Shown one piece after another: positions 24,601-37,012 of a DNA stretch of 64,000 nt (positions are counted from its first letter, which is position 1; every line of letters begins with the position of its first letter). This stretch comes from Elysia chlorotica (Eukaryota > Mollusca > Gastropoda > Plakobranchidae): assembly GCA_003991915.1 (NCBI GenBank), contig RQTK01001022.1:1-64000 (forward strand). Direction: 5' to 3'. Both the position numbers and the translations under genes were made by a program. The notes under the pieces are model-generated. The model saw only the letters and a list, made by a program, of their open reading frames with translations. It did no database searches and was not told the DNA's origin.

Positions 24601-27388
24601 GACTACTTCCAATGGAAAAAAATATGTTGATTTTGAACAGTTCACATCACTAAAAGTATTATTTTATTCTCTGCCACTAGGTTTTTATCTTTAATATAAT
24701 ATAAATGATATAAATGATATGAATGTCTTATAATAACATATCTAGAACTGTTTGAGTAGAGAACGCTTATTGCATATTTATTATTATATACTCTCAGCCT
24801 AACATCTTCAAATCTTAACATATAAATGTGATATTTTTAAATGGATTTTTGTATGATAAGCATTAAAGGCTATGCAAATTGCAACACACCTCACACACAA
24901 AAGTATTCTCTTTGGGCAACTTGTAGAACATAGGAATTTAACTTGAGATTTACATATACTGAAATATGCCTTAGGTGAACCTTGCTTAAGATAAACTATA
25001 GCTTTCCAAACATTTCCAAGCACCAATACTACAGTCACTTTGTATTATAATCATGGAATATATATATATATATACCTTTAGGCTATCCTTCAGAGGTTTA
25101 TTTTCAGCGGATTCCACTTTTATGTGGTCATACGAATGAATAACTTTGATATTCTTACTCTATAAGAATGCTCCGTGAATCATAAAAAGTAAAGCTGTAT
25201 TCATTTTCACTGAATATTTATTTTCATATTTACTGAAGATATGCTTTTTAATAAAAAAATGTAAATAATTGTATACTTTTAAAGAAGGATCTTAATGGAA
25301 GTTTGCTCTGTTTCTGAACAACAGGTCCCCGGTGATCACTGGTCCATGGCAGTTGTTGACATCCACTCTGGTGTGCTGACTTACTGTGACACTTTAGGAT
25401 GGCCACAGCCCAGCAAGTTCCTGCCAATTGTTATCCGCTACACATCATATCTGGGTCTAACAGATGAGAAACAGATCACTTTAAGACTCGCTCATAAACC
25501 TAATCACGAACAACATGTTTGTGTGGATAGTTGCACAAATTACCCACTGCAAACTTGCTCAGATGTCTGTGGGATTATCACCATGGTGTGCATAGCCATA
25601 GCAGCTCTAGATAAGAACCTGTTTGAGCTGCTGTTGAAATCTCAGCAGGCCCATGTCTACCTCACAGACCCAACGCTGTACTCAACATACTTGCGTCATG
25701 TTGTTCTCTACTGGCTTTCAAACAATCATATAGATATGTCCAGGATAAGTTTAAAGAAGGGATATGATGCTTTTGCCATCCCAACTTCTGCTGACAAAGG
25801 GAAGCAAAGCATGAAAAGAAAAATTCATGAGGAGACAAATGGTTTCAGCAACGTCAGCACGCCTTTCAAAAGAAAAATGTCTCAAGCAAGCTCTAATGCA
25901 AAATTGGATGATTACATTCTTGAGGCTGTCGAAACCGGGACAAAAAAAGAAGATCTTGTACAACAGGTGGCTAGTCTGTTTGCACCTCAAGCACGAAAAA
26001 GTCTAGAATCATTAAATGAAGAGATGATTTCATGCTATCAAGACATCTTCTTCAATGAAGCCATTGAAAGAGACAAAGATGACAATCTCAGCTTGAAGTC
26101 GCATGTGAAGGATTTCATTGGGTATTTGCCAGAAAATGTGAATCCTATTATCATGTATAAAAATCAAGGCAAAGAGATGAAAACTTTACAAAAGGAAGAT
26201 ATTATTCTGGCTATCCAGACACCATTTCAAAAGGAAATGATGAAAGATTATGGGAAAAAATGTCTCTGTGTGGACTTGACACGGCGAAGAGAAGATGACA
26301 AATACCATCTCTACTCAGTGCTTGTCTTTGTGGAAGGTGAGGTGGAGGTGCCAGTTGCCTGGCTTATAACCAACAGAAGCGATAGCTTGGTCTTGGCACT
26401 CTTCTTCAAAATATTGAGAATGAACACTGGCCCTCTGCATACAGAAATATTTATTGGAGATATAGCAGCTTCCTTTTATAAATCCTGGAGCTTGCACTTC
26501 GGCAAACCAACAAAGCGGATGTTTCCAGTATGGGAAATGTATCATGTATTGGCTAATCGCTTGAACTCATTTATATCTTCCGTGGAGGACCGTAACAAAG
26601 TTAAGAGTTATCTAAGTGTTATACCATTGATAACAAGTGTTGAAGCATGTCAATATTACATGACTGCACTTTTGGAAGTTTTAGAACCATATCCAGACTT
26701 CAAGGATTACTTTAAAGAAAGATATGTAAACGATTCAAAACTAGAGTTTTGGGCTTCATGCCACCGTGTAATCCCCTCTTCGAAATTCATCCCTTTCCTA
26801 AGGTCTTTTGATAAAACCTTGCAGCATCTAGGCTTGCGTGGAGATGGTCAATCTTTCTCTCGTGCTGACCTTTTGCTTCACAAACTGTTGCAACTGTCAC
26901 GGTTCCTGGAATTTAAAGTCTACATTCAGACAAGTGAAACGCGCTTGTTGAAAGCAGCAAAGTCAATGAATAACAAACACTTACACTATTCTCAAGGACT
27001 TGATATCTACACTTCTGCATCGGGAGATTCTTGGTTCATTAAAGCTTCTGCCGAGTCCAACTCTTGCTTTGTGATGGATACAGGCTGTACAGAGTGTCAG
27101 TGTGAAGTGCGCTGTAGCAGGTGTAAGTTCTGTGTACATCGCTACCTATGCTCCTGCTCTACCTTCCTACTAAACCCAGGAGGTTGTGCACACATCCACT
27201 CTGTTCACAATTTCTGCAAGATGAATGAGGCTCTGGGAAGCAATTCCAGTCTCTCAAGATCACAGCTCTTCTCTTCTCCTACATTAGGTGTTTCTGGCAG
27301 CTCTTCACCCGGACAAAAGAAAACTCTAGGTGCAGAACTCAATGCAGAACGTTTGAGGAGACAAGCTCAAAAAGATTCAACTTCTTAG
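21632..27388 (+). CDS. Ulp1-like C48 protease fused to MULE-like transposase domain and SWIM zinc finger
   Basis: Coding exons 21632-21665, 22863-23057, 23637-23896 and 25325-27388 (TAG) join in phase (1, 1, 0) to 850 residues. Residues 70-320 resemble Ulp1/SENP proteases: GRQGWLVTSHFYWLSR, then GDHWSMAVVD (His168), TYCDTLGW (Asp185) and LQTCSDVCGI with Gln239 and Cys245, the Q-x5-C-G spacing of the family. A basic linker (about 310-420) has nuclear-signal-like KRK clusters. Residues 440-650 resemble MULE transposases: an IQTPFQKEM block, KCLCVDLT (Asp480), VPVAWLITNRSD, FIGDIAASFYKSW (Asp542) and a degenerate YHV. Residues 751-786 are Cys-rich and end in SWIM CSC-x9-CAH (Cys772, Cys774, Cys784, His786). 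Known: Ulp1 proteins cut SUMO-like modifiers, SWIM fingers bind DNA or protein. The introns and lack of terminal repeats suggest a host gene derived from a transposase. The substrate is unknown. Confidence 0.85.
21758..22577 (+). mobile_element. 5'-truncated LINE in intron 1 of the protease-transposase gene
   Basis: Frames give GLKLRDLRYTGDTALLS (the RT YADD box, here YTGD), LNVKKTK-like text, VEHVDLFVYLGSRIDRDGKC, YGCEGWTI-like text and a final RRWMNDICDWL ... AQDREL block. This is the second half of a non-LTR reverse transcriptase of RTE/CR1-like type. Several frameshifts and stops show that it is dead. It ends in CATGATGATGATTAG, a short trinucleotide tail. The mutated YADD and the broken frames suggest it is not recent. 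Confidence 0.85.
24139..24393 (+). repeat. tRNA-derived SINE in intron 3 of the protease-transposase gene
   Basis: The head GGCTCAAATGGTAGAGCGTT is a clear tRNA box A; a degraded box B follows. The body has AACTGGTTTGGGCGGTGTTA, GACCGGCTTAAGCAGGAGTC and CAGTATAGCCAATATAG, and the end is GACGTTAAACCAATGCAACT. Same family as the other SINEs of the window and full length. Confidence 0.85.
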
Positions 27389-28634
27389 CAATAAATAGGA
27401 AAGCCTCTAAATGAAACTCATGAACAGCATAGGCTGAAGAAGTGATGCTACCTCCACAATAACCACAACTTAGTCTGAGGAGGAATGTTTTTTTTGGTGT
27501 TTTATTTCTCCTTTTGCATATTGGTTGATGCCTTCATTTAGACTTACATTATACATGATTGACATTCTCTTTCTGGTAAAAATTTCTCTGTTTACACTAT
27601 TCGTTAAGAGTGCTAATCATGTGTTTTAAAATTTAAATCACAAAAAAATGTGCTGTTCATTGACTTTTATACAAAGTCATTTACATAATTATGTACCTTT
27701 AAGCATAGGGGAAAAGTTGTTCAATCAAGGTAACTAGCCTTTGAAATACCAGCCAGTTATTTTGTTTGTCTGTTTTCGAAAGGATAGATAAGATGTTTTA
27801 ATTTTTTTAATCACAGTAAATTGCAAATTTTAACTCATTGTTCAGCCCTGAATGATCTTGAAATATGAACGAGGGATAAAAAAACAACAACGCTGCCAAT
27901 ATACACTAGAATTTTGTTCTGAAAAGAAGTGATCATAGACACATGAATCTGAGCTCAACTTGAGTTAATAGTGAGATTAAAATAAAACAAAAACATTGTT
28001 TGTTTTACAAATGTTTCATTACAGTTTACATAACCCCATATTTTTATAATTTCACACATTTTCTTATCTCCCATAAATGTTAAAATTTGCATTGTCAAAT
28101 GCTCATTCACTGGGTGAGGAAGACTGATAAAGTCCTCTGACTTTATGGAGTACTGTGGGAATCAGATTCAACATTAACCTATAAAGAGCTCAGAAACAAA
28201 TTTTCATTTAAAATTAAATCCCTAAAACTAAAAAGGTATCATCTTTAGCTGCATGTATCAATTTGTATACCACTACATTCTTGTTAGAATTGTGTTCCTT
28301 CTGCCTGCTATAGATTTTTTTTTATAGCAAGGTAATATTCCAAACAAAGAGACACAACTTTCACAATGACGCATAAATTCTAAATAGAATAAATTGTGCT
28401 AAGTTTCTAGCTATCCATTGAATTGCTTCAAGTTAATAAAAAAAAAAATACAGTAAAAATGCAGGTTAGATATGTAGGTCAGCACTCATGTACTATCTGT
28501 AAACATTCATACGTCTTTATCTTATGTGGGCTGTAATATAAGGACATACACTTATACATCTTCAGTAAAGCAGGGCTTTATATTTAAGCCCAACCTCATT
28601 TTGCAAGTTAAGGATGAAAATTGTTCTAAAATTA
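27389..28634 (+). other. 3' flank of the protease-transposase gene
   Basis: AT-rich and without coding frames. AATAAA occurs only two bases past the stop (27390-27395), probably too close to be the only signal, and again at 27981-27986. A 3' UTR of about 600 bases is plausible. Confidence 0.4.
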
Positions 28635-29060
28635 CAGTGCACTCCATTTTTAATTCAAATTCTGATAATTCAAAATTTCACGTAATTGGACAGACTTAAA
28701 AAGTTCGTAATAAATCTCTTTTTATTGCTTCTTGTATGTCTTTGACTAATTTGACCATTTAGGGCTTCATTTCTTTTAATTCGACATGTTTCTAACACAG
28801 TATGACATTAACTCTATTTTTTTTTTACACAAAAAATAGGTGATTGTGTCCGTATTAGACTGAAAGATAACCTTGCAAAAGGTAATAGACTTTGTACAAG
28901 ATTCTGTATGATGTCCAAAGAACACCATTGTGTAGATTTACTCTCTCGACCCACTGCTAAGCCACTCCAGCAGCTTTGGCACTCTCTGAAAGCACTATAA
29001 TATCTTAATTCGACATGAAAGTTCTAGTCCCTTTAATGTGGGATTATCAGGTATGCACTG
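28635..29060 (-). mobile_element. Pogo/Tigger-like MITE, copy 2
   Basis: A 426-bp unit, the reverse complement of the element at 5637-6060. Its left end CAGTGCACTCCATTTTTAAT and its right end read inward CAGTGCATACCTGATAATCC both begin CAGTGCA, as expected of terminal inverted repeats. Internal blocks AATTCGACATGTTTCTAACA, TGTCCAAAGAACACC and GCCACTCCAGCAGC pair with copy 1. It has no coding capacity. Confidence 0.7.
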
Positions 29061-32055
29061 TTGTTATCACTTTAAGGCCCCATACACTTTTGTATTACTA
29101 TTAGCATAATTGTCAAAATTTGTTGCCTGAGAAGTCTATGTAAAAAAAAAAAAGGATTTATACCATATTCTTTGTTTTTCGGCCAAAACGTTTAATATAA
29201 CACTATGACTAGTATTCGCAGGTTTGATCTGGATGTTTCAGCAAACATTCTTTTTAAAGACAAATTAAATCGAGTTGATTGTTAATCTTTGAAAGTAAAT
29301 ATGAAATCGTTTCCTTCCATAAAAATCGGTTATTATGAAAACCTATGTTTGCAGCACTTTTGTGTTTTATTTACTGTTAAACATATACATCAAAGTTTAT
29401 GATAAAAAAACCAAAACAAACATGAAATTTTCTAGCCCATTGAGCATAATTATTGTTTATAAAATGTACAGGAAAAATCCTTGTTGTAGATTTAGATAAT
29501 GTTATGTATAGTCAAATTATTATTGTCGAATGTTTAGCCAATCATTGTAATGTTATTAATCACCATCCCCCATGATAGAATCCTTTGTTCTCTATAAGTA
29601 AGACCATTTACGTTACCGCTAATATACCAATGCAAAATTCATAGGTGTTCAATTTTTCACTTACCTGAAAGTTAAGGCACCTTTGTGAAGTAATGCAATG
29701 GTAAGTGGAAGCCATGGAAAGGGAGATCAGTGAAGGGTTGATGGCCTTGAGCAAGATGGATGATTTGCCGAGATAATTACCTAGATTGTGCTGTCCAACA
29801 CATGACTTTTAACTAGCATTGAGAAGTATATCACTATACAGTGCATTGATTCATATGGGCATTCTTTTAAAAGCATAGGTGACAAGAGATGGGGAGCTGG
29901 AAATCTTAGTTGAGAAGTTCTTTATATGTACCGATGTACTTTGGTTTGGAGTTCTCTGGCTTTGAAAATACTTTTTCAAGATCATGAAGGGCCTATCTAT
30001 TACTGCAAGCATGAGAGCCCTTGAGAAAGGTTTTACCTTCTCTAAGTTGAAACTCTTCAACAGTCTTCTTTTCCTCTCTCTGTCTATAGGACTTTACTGA
30101 ACAGATGTAAAGCTTTACTACTACTAATACTAGCTATAGTACTAGTAGTAGTACATGTATTGAAACGGGTTCAGAGAATATTAATACATGTAGTAGACTT
30201 CTGCTAAAAAAAAACAACCCAGAAATTTAACTGAGTTTTATGTAACCAGGGTTACATCAACCAAAATATATATCAACTTTTAAAATTTGGTTGCGTAAAA
30301 ATGTTTCAATCAACTTTTGGATGTGGAAAATTAGATTTAAGTACACTAGCACAGAGAGCAAAGGCATTAACTGCGGAGCATGGATGGATTTCAACCACAT
30401 AAACTCTGCTGCAGGGAAATTTTCCCCTTACCATGGGGAAGCTGGATTATGATTGTAAGAGGAGTTGGGAAGATAAGCTCCTAATTTTAGCAGTAGTAGA
30501 GCAACGACTTCATCAAGGGAAAATAACTCACAGATTAGTTCTGTTCCCGATTCTTTACCAACTGCTTTTTTTTCAGAGCTTGAAGTCATTTTTCATCATA
30601 AAAATAAATTAATTTAAACTTTACTTTCCCTTGTGCATGTAAAGGTTAGTAACATGTTTTTTTGTGTTTTTTTTCACTTCAATAGGAGTAGGAGCTCAAC
30701 ACTAACTTAGTAAGATTACTTATAATGTAGGTCATTGTTATGATTAAGTACTGTACTTCTTTATTCTGCCAAAAATTGAATCTCTTTAAAGGTAAATGTA
30801 TGATAATGAGCCTATTACAATGTACTTACTCATTGTTTTTGTGGAAGATTCGCTTAAAATGAGATGCATTTAATACTTGTAATACAATGTATTACCGATA
30901 GAAGCTGTTATTTTTTGTTGCAATAATTGATCACATGGAATACATTAAACTTTGCAGAACATTGCATCTTGGATACATAGTGTGTATTTTACAATATAGT
31001 TTGAATTATCTCAGATCTGGATTCATTTGCTCTGTTTTTGCTAGTATCAGATGTGCATCAAATTAATAATTCAAGATAAATTGTATACATGTACTTGTAA
31101 CATGTACATGTATGACTGTGTAAGAGTAATACCAAAAGGCTTTAACTCTGGGTCTTTTGCAGTTAATTTATCAAACTGGCAGTGGCAGTGGCAACTTTAG
31201 TTTGCTCCTAAAGTTAATGGAATAAGAGTTACAATTCTATTTGGTAATAAGAAATCTGCATATTACTCATGTCAAAAAACTATATCTAAGCATGGATGTG
31301 TCTATGTTATTGAAAATCTGAAATAGGATTAATTAATTTCTTGATTTATCCCTTATCCATCAAAAGATTTTTATGGGACCAAGCTTTTGCATAATTATAA
31401 AGTGGGTTACTTGAAACTGCATGTTTGATCTCATGAAAACTACATTTTTATATGAAATACATGTATCCGTGTAAAATTTCCCTCTTCCTTGTAGAACTTC
31501 CTTTACACCTCATCTTCATGTTCTTTCTTTTTGTTGATGTTCTTGGAGTACCAATGGGGATGCCCCTGGTTGAAATAATTTGTTTTTCTGAACACTGATT
31601 GCATCCCCTATTAGTCGGATCAATGTCAGTATACGGTTATCCCTTTTAGTAAAAAAAAGTTGACAGATCCGAGTTCAGTCAAGATGTATAGAGGGGTTAT
31701 TTTTTTGTGATTTGATTTTCTTTTTCCGCTATATTGCTCCTATAATTCCAGCACCTGAAGAGATTCATAAAGTTTTTACAGTTTTAAAACCTTAAATTTT
31801 TTACGAAGTGAGTGTCAAAAATTCCCTCAAACTCATCTCCATTTGAATTAAAACAAGTTTTAAATAAGAATGCTCCCTTTAAATTCCTTACTCTTTAATC
31901 CCTTTCATTTTGAAATGAAAAATATTCGACGTAATCCAGTGATGTCACACCAATGCCCTCCTCGTATTTGAAATTGCGCAATGTTGATTTGTATAAATTT
32001 GTACCACTTTCAATTAGTCTTTGAAAGAGGAATTAGCACACTAGCGAAGGCTACT
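29061..32055. other. Gene-free AT-rich DNA
   Basis: No exon, RNA gene or repeat family I recognise. Short palindromic TACATGTA-type strings are frequent, as is common in molluscan DNA. Confidence 0.5.
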
Positions 32056-32180
32056 TTCCAAGTCAGATGAAATGAAAACTTAAAAGGTAATTAGGTCTAT
32101 CTGTGTGACTGAAGGAAATAACATTCTTTTTTTAAATGCAGGATTGACAGGTTAACCCATTGTCTTCAAGAATATTAAAT
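32056..32180 (+). repeat. Duplicated segment, copy 1
   Basis: From TTCCAAGTCAGATGAAATGA to GTCTTCAAGAATATT the sequence recurs 873 bases downstream at 32928-33053 with about five substitutions. The flanks differ, so this is a discrete dispersed duplication. Confidence 0.9.
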
Positions 32181-32927
32181 TTAATTAAAATTATTGAATT
32201 TAATATAGCAGGAATAGTATCTGTGAATGAGAAAGTTAATTAGAAGTAAAAGAAATTTAAACCAACACATGTCAAGGTTTTTAAATGTCCTCAAATGACT
32301 TTTAAAACAATTTTAAGTTTTAAGAAGGGAAATTAAAACCCAAAGTGTAATGAAAAGAATAAATGAATCTATAATATGCAATCTTTACATAAAATTTCAT
32401 CCTTCACGGGGCTACTCAAGAGTGAGGTACTGACAGACTTGTAGCAGACTTTAATTATGTGCACTTGTTAGTAATGTTACATGTATGTATTGAATGTGGA
32501 AATTTTGTTCAAGTAATGCTATATGTAATGTTCATGTTCACAATGTCTTGATATTATTTAAAGAAGTTAAACTCCTCTGGGATCATAGGCCATCTGAGTG
32601 AATTAGGAATATTGTTTTTTAAGTACATGGTATGGTTTTAATTGATGACCTGGGTAATGCATACACAAAAACAAAAAAACGAAAACAAAAAAAAACTAAA
32701 TAAAAAACGATTAGCTTTTATGTCCCTTTTATGCTAGACTTTTGAATTTGAAGGCTGCAGAGTCAATTTGTACATCTTCTTTTATGTTAAAGTTAAAGAT
32801 ACTTTATCCTGACTTTACAGTGCATTAGTACAAAAGGATTTTGCCATTCCAGTTCCAGTTTGCTTCTGTTTAAATATCTCTTTTCTTACCCTTTGTATAA
32901 TATTAGTGTTTATTATTAGTCTTTTTC

Positions 32928-33053
32928 TTCCAAGTCAGATGAAATGAAAACTTAAAAGGTAATTAGCTCTATTTGTGTGACCGAAGGAAAGAACATTCTT
33001 TTTTTAAATGCAGGATTGACAGGTTAACCCATTGTCCTCAAGAATATTTAATA
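32928..33053 (+). repeat. Duplicated segment, copy 2
   Basis: Second copy of the 125-bp unit at 32056. Shared landmarks are GAAAACTTAAAAGGTAATTA, AACATTCTTTTTTTAAATGC and AGGATTGACAGGTTAACCCA. It could be a short repeat family or a local duplication. No coding capacity or terminal repeats are obvious. Confidence 0.9.
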
Positions 33054-34730
33054 TTAGCGTTTTATGATTAAGAACTATTGATTATTGATACACAGTGAAT
33101 TTAGTCTACCACGGTACTTTGAGACTACAGGATTTAGATCATCGTTCATACTAAAAATTCAAGTGAAGTGGACTTGTAATACTATCATTTCAACCAATTT
33201 CTTCATGACTCCCAAGTTGCATACATGTATCACTTATTCAAGCTGAGTTTTGCTTACTCCTGCTGACTCCCTCTCTCATTATTCATCATGTATATATTCA
33301 TCATAATTAGTCTTGCAATTGTACATTTTTTTTTCATTGATGTTGAACAATGGATGATTGACTCATGTGAATTCAATGCTCCCATTGAAAAAATACTTAA
33401 TTTTAAACAATAACCCTCCCCCCATACACACACACGCACACACGCACAAAGAAACAAACAATAGAACCAACAAAACAAATAAAATACTGTAGTAGAGCGA
33501 CTTAATTCAAGAAAAAAAAATCCCACTTTTTAAATTCAAGATACGTCTGTCAAGGAAAAGTTAATTTAGACCTAGGTTGTGGAAAATGTTGCAGTCTCAC
33601 ATATGTAAAACAATTCTATTTTTTTCTTTTTTCGGCAAGATAAATGACAACCGGAGCGGAGCCATTATCAAGTTTTGTCTTCTCTTTGTAAGAGAAAACT
33701 GGGCTCTTTTCCCTCATGCTTACCATAATCCTTTACATTTGCTACTTTTACAATGTTGTATTTTTGAGCGAAGGAAAGTCATTTAAACTTCATTACACTG
33801 TACTGCTAACTGCACGTTTCTTTTAATAGAGTGTTTAATGTATCTAACACTCATGTATACTTTTTCAGTCTTCTCTGTGCCACATTATTTTATTTTTGTT
33901 GTTATTTCCAAGGTATTGTTAGTATTATCATTGATTATAACAAAATATTAAGTAACAATTCTGTAAATACATTTTCAAAATCCCATGAGCTTATATGCTG
34001 AAAGTCCGTTTGTTGCTGTTGTTATTTTTATAGGCGAATATTTTAAGGTTATGTTGAAATAATTATGTGCTTGTATTATAAAGCAACAGTGGTTGTATTG
34101 ATGTTTAATTCTACAGTCTGTCATTGAATGATTAAAATGAAATTGAAAAAAAAAACGAGTCAAATGAATGTTGCAGAAACCGTCTTTTACACTGCTTTCA
34201 AATGCCTTTTTATTTTCAACCCCCTATTTCCCTTGTGATTACATATAAGAATAAGTAAAAGCTTTTTAAATTGAATTCTAGATAAGGGTCATTTCTTAGA
34301 TGTATAATGTAATTTCCAAAATCAACCTCCGTTCAGAAATAGAAATAAATAAAAAGACGAAAATGGAAAATGAAAAGTGTTTAAAATACATTCCAAAACG
34401 TAAAGATTATTAAGAATGCAACATAAGAGATTAACATACATGAGATATCATCGCCACACTGGTACTCCTTATGGGCTGTTCTTTGTGTGGTCTTGGTAAA
34501 CTAAAAAACGGAGTATATCTCTCAAATTTATGATAGGATTTGACTGTGAAAAAATTACATACAATGACACATGTATCGCATTCATGACTACCAAATGCCC
34601 ATATCAAAATGGAAACAAAAGAATCACTTCAAAAAGTGATAACATTTTAATTATTTTAAGGGCTTTAAAAACGCACGAACGTCAATACAAAAAAAAAAAA
34701 AAAAGAGAGGGTGAGAGAAAGATATATACA
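33054..34730. other. Gene-free DNA
   Basis: Nothing supported. The frame at 33577-33786 and the minus frames here lack domain character. A short CA/CG-rich tract lies at 33425-33450. Confidence 0.5.
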
Positions 34731-34834
34731 TATATACTTCTACACACAAACACACACACACACACACATATAAATATATATAAACAGAGACAGAGGAGAA
34801 AACAAAATAAAGATAGACTGAAAGGGAGAGAGAG

Positions 34835-34924
<90 letters not shown>

Positions 34925-34936
34925 AGACAGACAGAC
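34731..34936 (+). repeat. (CA)n and (GA)n microsatellites
   Basis: A short (CA)n at 34743-34768, a TATA-rich stretch, then nearly pure (GA)n from about 34825 to 34920 ending in (CAGA)n. Long Arg/Glu and Ser/Leu frames here are artefacts. Confidence 0.95.
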
Positions 34937-35117
34937 AGAGAAAAATGTGGACAAAAGAAGGGGAACGCCGCATATGCATTGCAGTGAGGGAAAAGTGCTA
35001 GATTTATTTTCAGATTGCCTCGGAGCAAAGAATACAATATTGATTAAAGTTCTTTAGTAACACTAACAGCGTTAATGAAAAAATAACGTCTCAATATTTT
35101 TTCACTTATACGAGGAA

Positions 35118-35203
35118 GTACAAAGTTGCGGTAGCTTACAACTCATCGTAACCTCTTTACCTTATATTATTACGACGAGTCGTAAGCTATCGCGACGTTG
35201 TAC
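35118..35203. repeat. Imperfect hairpin, 33-bp arms
   Basis: GTACAAAGTTGCGGTAGCTT (continuing to CATCGTA) at 35118-35150 pairs with TACGACGAGTCGTAAGCTAT (continuing to GTTGTAC) at 35171-35203 with a 20-base spacer and about five mismatches. It could be a minimal MITE or a structured RNA; no ends or target duplication are clear. Confidence 0.75.
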
Positions 35204-37012
35204 TTACGACCTGAAGTCTTACCCTCGTTGGTGGAGACTTTTAAAAAAGGGTGTCAAAGGAAAGAGACCCAGAGGTTATTATAAATTACAATAGAACATT
35301 CATTATTGAGTCATTGTGAGGATTAAGACATTAAGGACATAAATGTTTTCATCTAATTTTTTTTTTTTAAGTTTTGAGATTTTGTTTATTTTGTATTCAT
35401 TATGGATGTTTGTGTTATTAAATATGGCGCAAAAATGCTACGCTTTATGTAACCCAGCAATGAAAGTTACATAAATAGCATTTTTAACCTTTAGAATAGA
35501 ATTTAATGATTAGGATTTTTGTTAATTGCACATTGTGCACAAAGTTCCAACACACAATGTATAGCGTAGGATAATTATCTTGGGTAATTCATAACAATAA
35601 CACAATTTTTAAGTTCAAATTGATTTCCATTATCTGTGGACATCGTTTTTGGACACCGGTATTCAACTTAAGAAAAAAACAACCTGTATCAAGTTTGATT
35701 AAATATCAGATTTATGCTGAAAATGAAACTTGGATCTGTTAAGGGAAAGCAAGTCAAAACGATATCGTCTTAGTGATTCTAAAATATTTCGTCTTTTTAA
35801 AACCCGTTTTGAGAAAATAAATAATAAAAATCCAGTTCCTTTATACATGTTTCTGATTTTAAAAAACAAAACAAAACAGAAAAAAGGTAAGCAGCCAGCT
35901 GGAATTTTTTAGGATCAAATTGGTTATTTCTCCAATGTGATAATTATGTTTTTTGTTGTTATTTTTCTTCATTAAAAATAATGTGTGGAATGAGATCCAG
36001 TCAACACTGGTCGTCGCGACAATGGCATTTAAATAAAGATGAGTGTTTGAGTGTTTGTATAATTATGTTTCAGTGATGTGATTGTTTTATTCCAATTGGT
36101 TTCAGGGAATGAGATTTCAGACAAAGTTATTGCACTTATTTGGAAGAAACGAGTCGTGTTAATACTAATAATAGGCAGAGGCATCAAATTGCCACATTTT
36201 ATCGTTTATTCGCTTTGTGCTCTCTTTCAAAGTTGCACTGCCATGTGGACATTTTTGATTGATGAGCAAAGTTAAGCCTAAATCAGAGTTCATGTCTGTG
36301 CACTGCATATTGCTCTTGGTCAACCACGTTTCTCATCTTAGCACAAAAGAAAATAGAACCCCAACACACAATTAGGTTAATGGGAGGTTGTCTACATCTT
36401 TAGTATTGCTAATGCTCTTGAGACTACTCTAAAGTCGACATAGAATAAATGATGACATTTCTAAAACAGTTAATTGACAGTAGCTTGAGAAAGGTATGTC
36501 ACAATCTTTTCCCTTTTTGATTGGAGTTAGCAGAACTTTTGAACTAAAATAACCAAAACAATGTCAACGTTATTAGAGGTTAGTCTGTTGGGAGAGGTCA
36601 CGCGTTCCCTTTTGTCACCCATTCCAGTCTTTAAAACGATAAACCTGGGAGCAATTCCAATCCACAAGATTAGCGACATTGTTTCCATCAATCAATTTTT
36701 CGGTACACACAAGGGTTGGGCAATTCCAAGGGGAAAAATCAGCGCTTACTCGTACAAAGAAGTACTAACAACAAACCTTTGGTATACCTCTTGTAATTAC
36801 AAAAGGGTATCTGCATGACTATGCTGATTTTGGTAGTTATTTTCTGGACTTCGCTGTACTATCTTTTGAATTTCTAATGTATCATTAAAAACTGTTTGCT
36901 TTACCTTTTTGAACTATGTGCCATACAATTTATTGCCCAATAAACCCTACAGATTCATAATCTTTTCCATTCCAGCATGGTTACTTTTAACATACATGTA
37001 GTAATATGTTTG
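35204..37012. other. Gene-free DNA
   Basis: No supported gene. The 85-codon frame at 36561-36818 starts with ATG but has no recognisable domain and no convincing splice context. Confidence 0.45.

Noticed and set aside
25295-25324. Upstream ATG extension of the large exon of the protease-transposase gene
   Set aside because: The ten extra codons precede a good acceptor (ACAACAG) and do not resemble the protease; the exon ending at 23896 joins in phase and supplies the missing part of the fold.
36561-36818. 85-codon plus frame
   Set aside because: ATG present but no recognisable family and no splice support.
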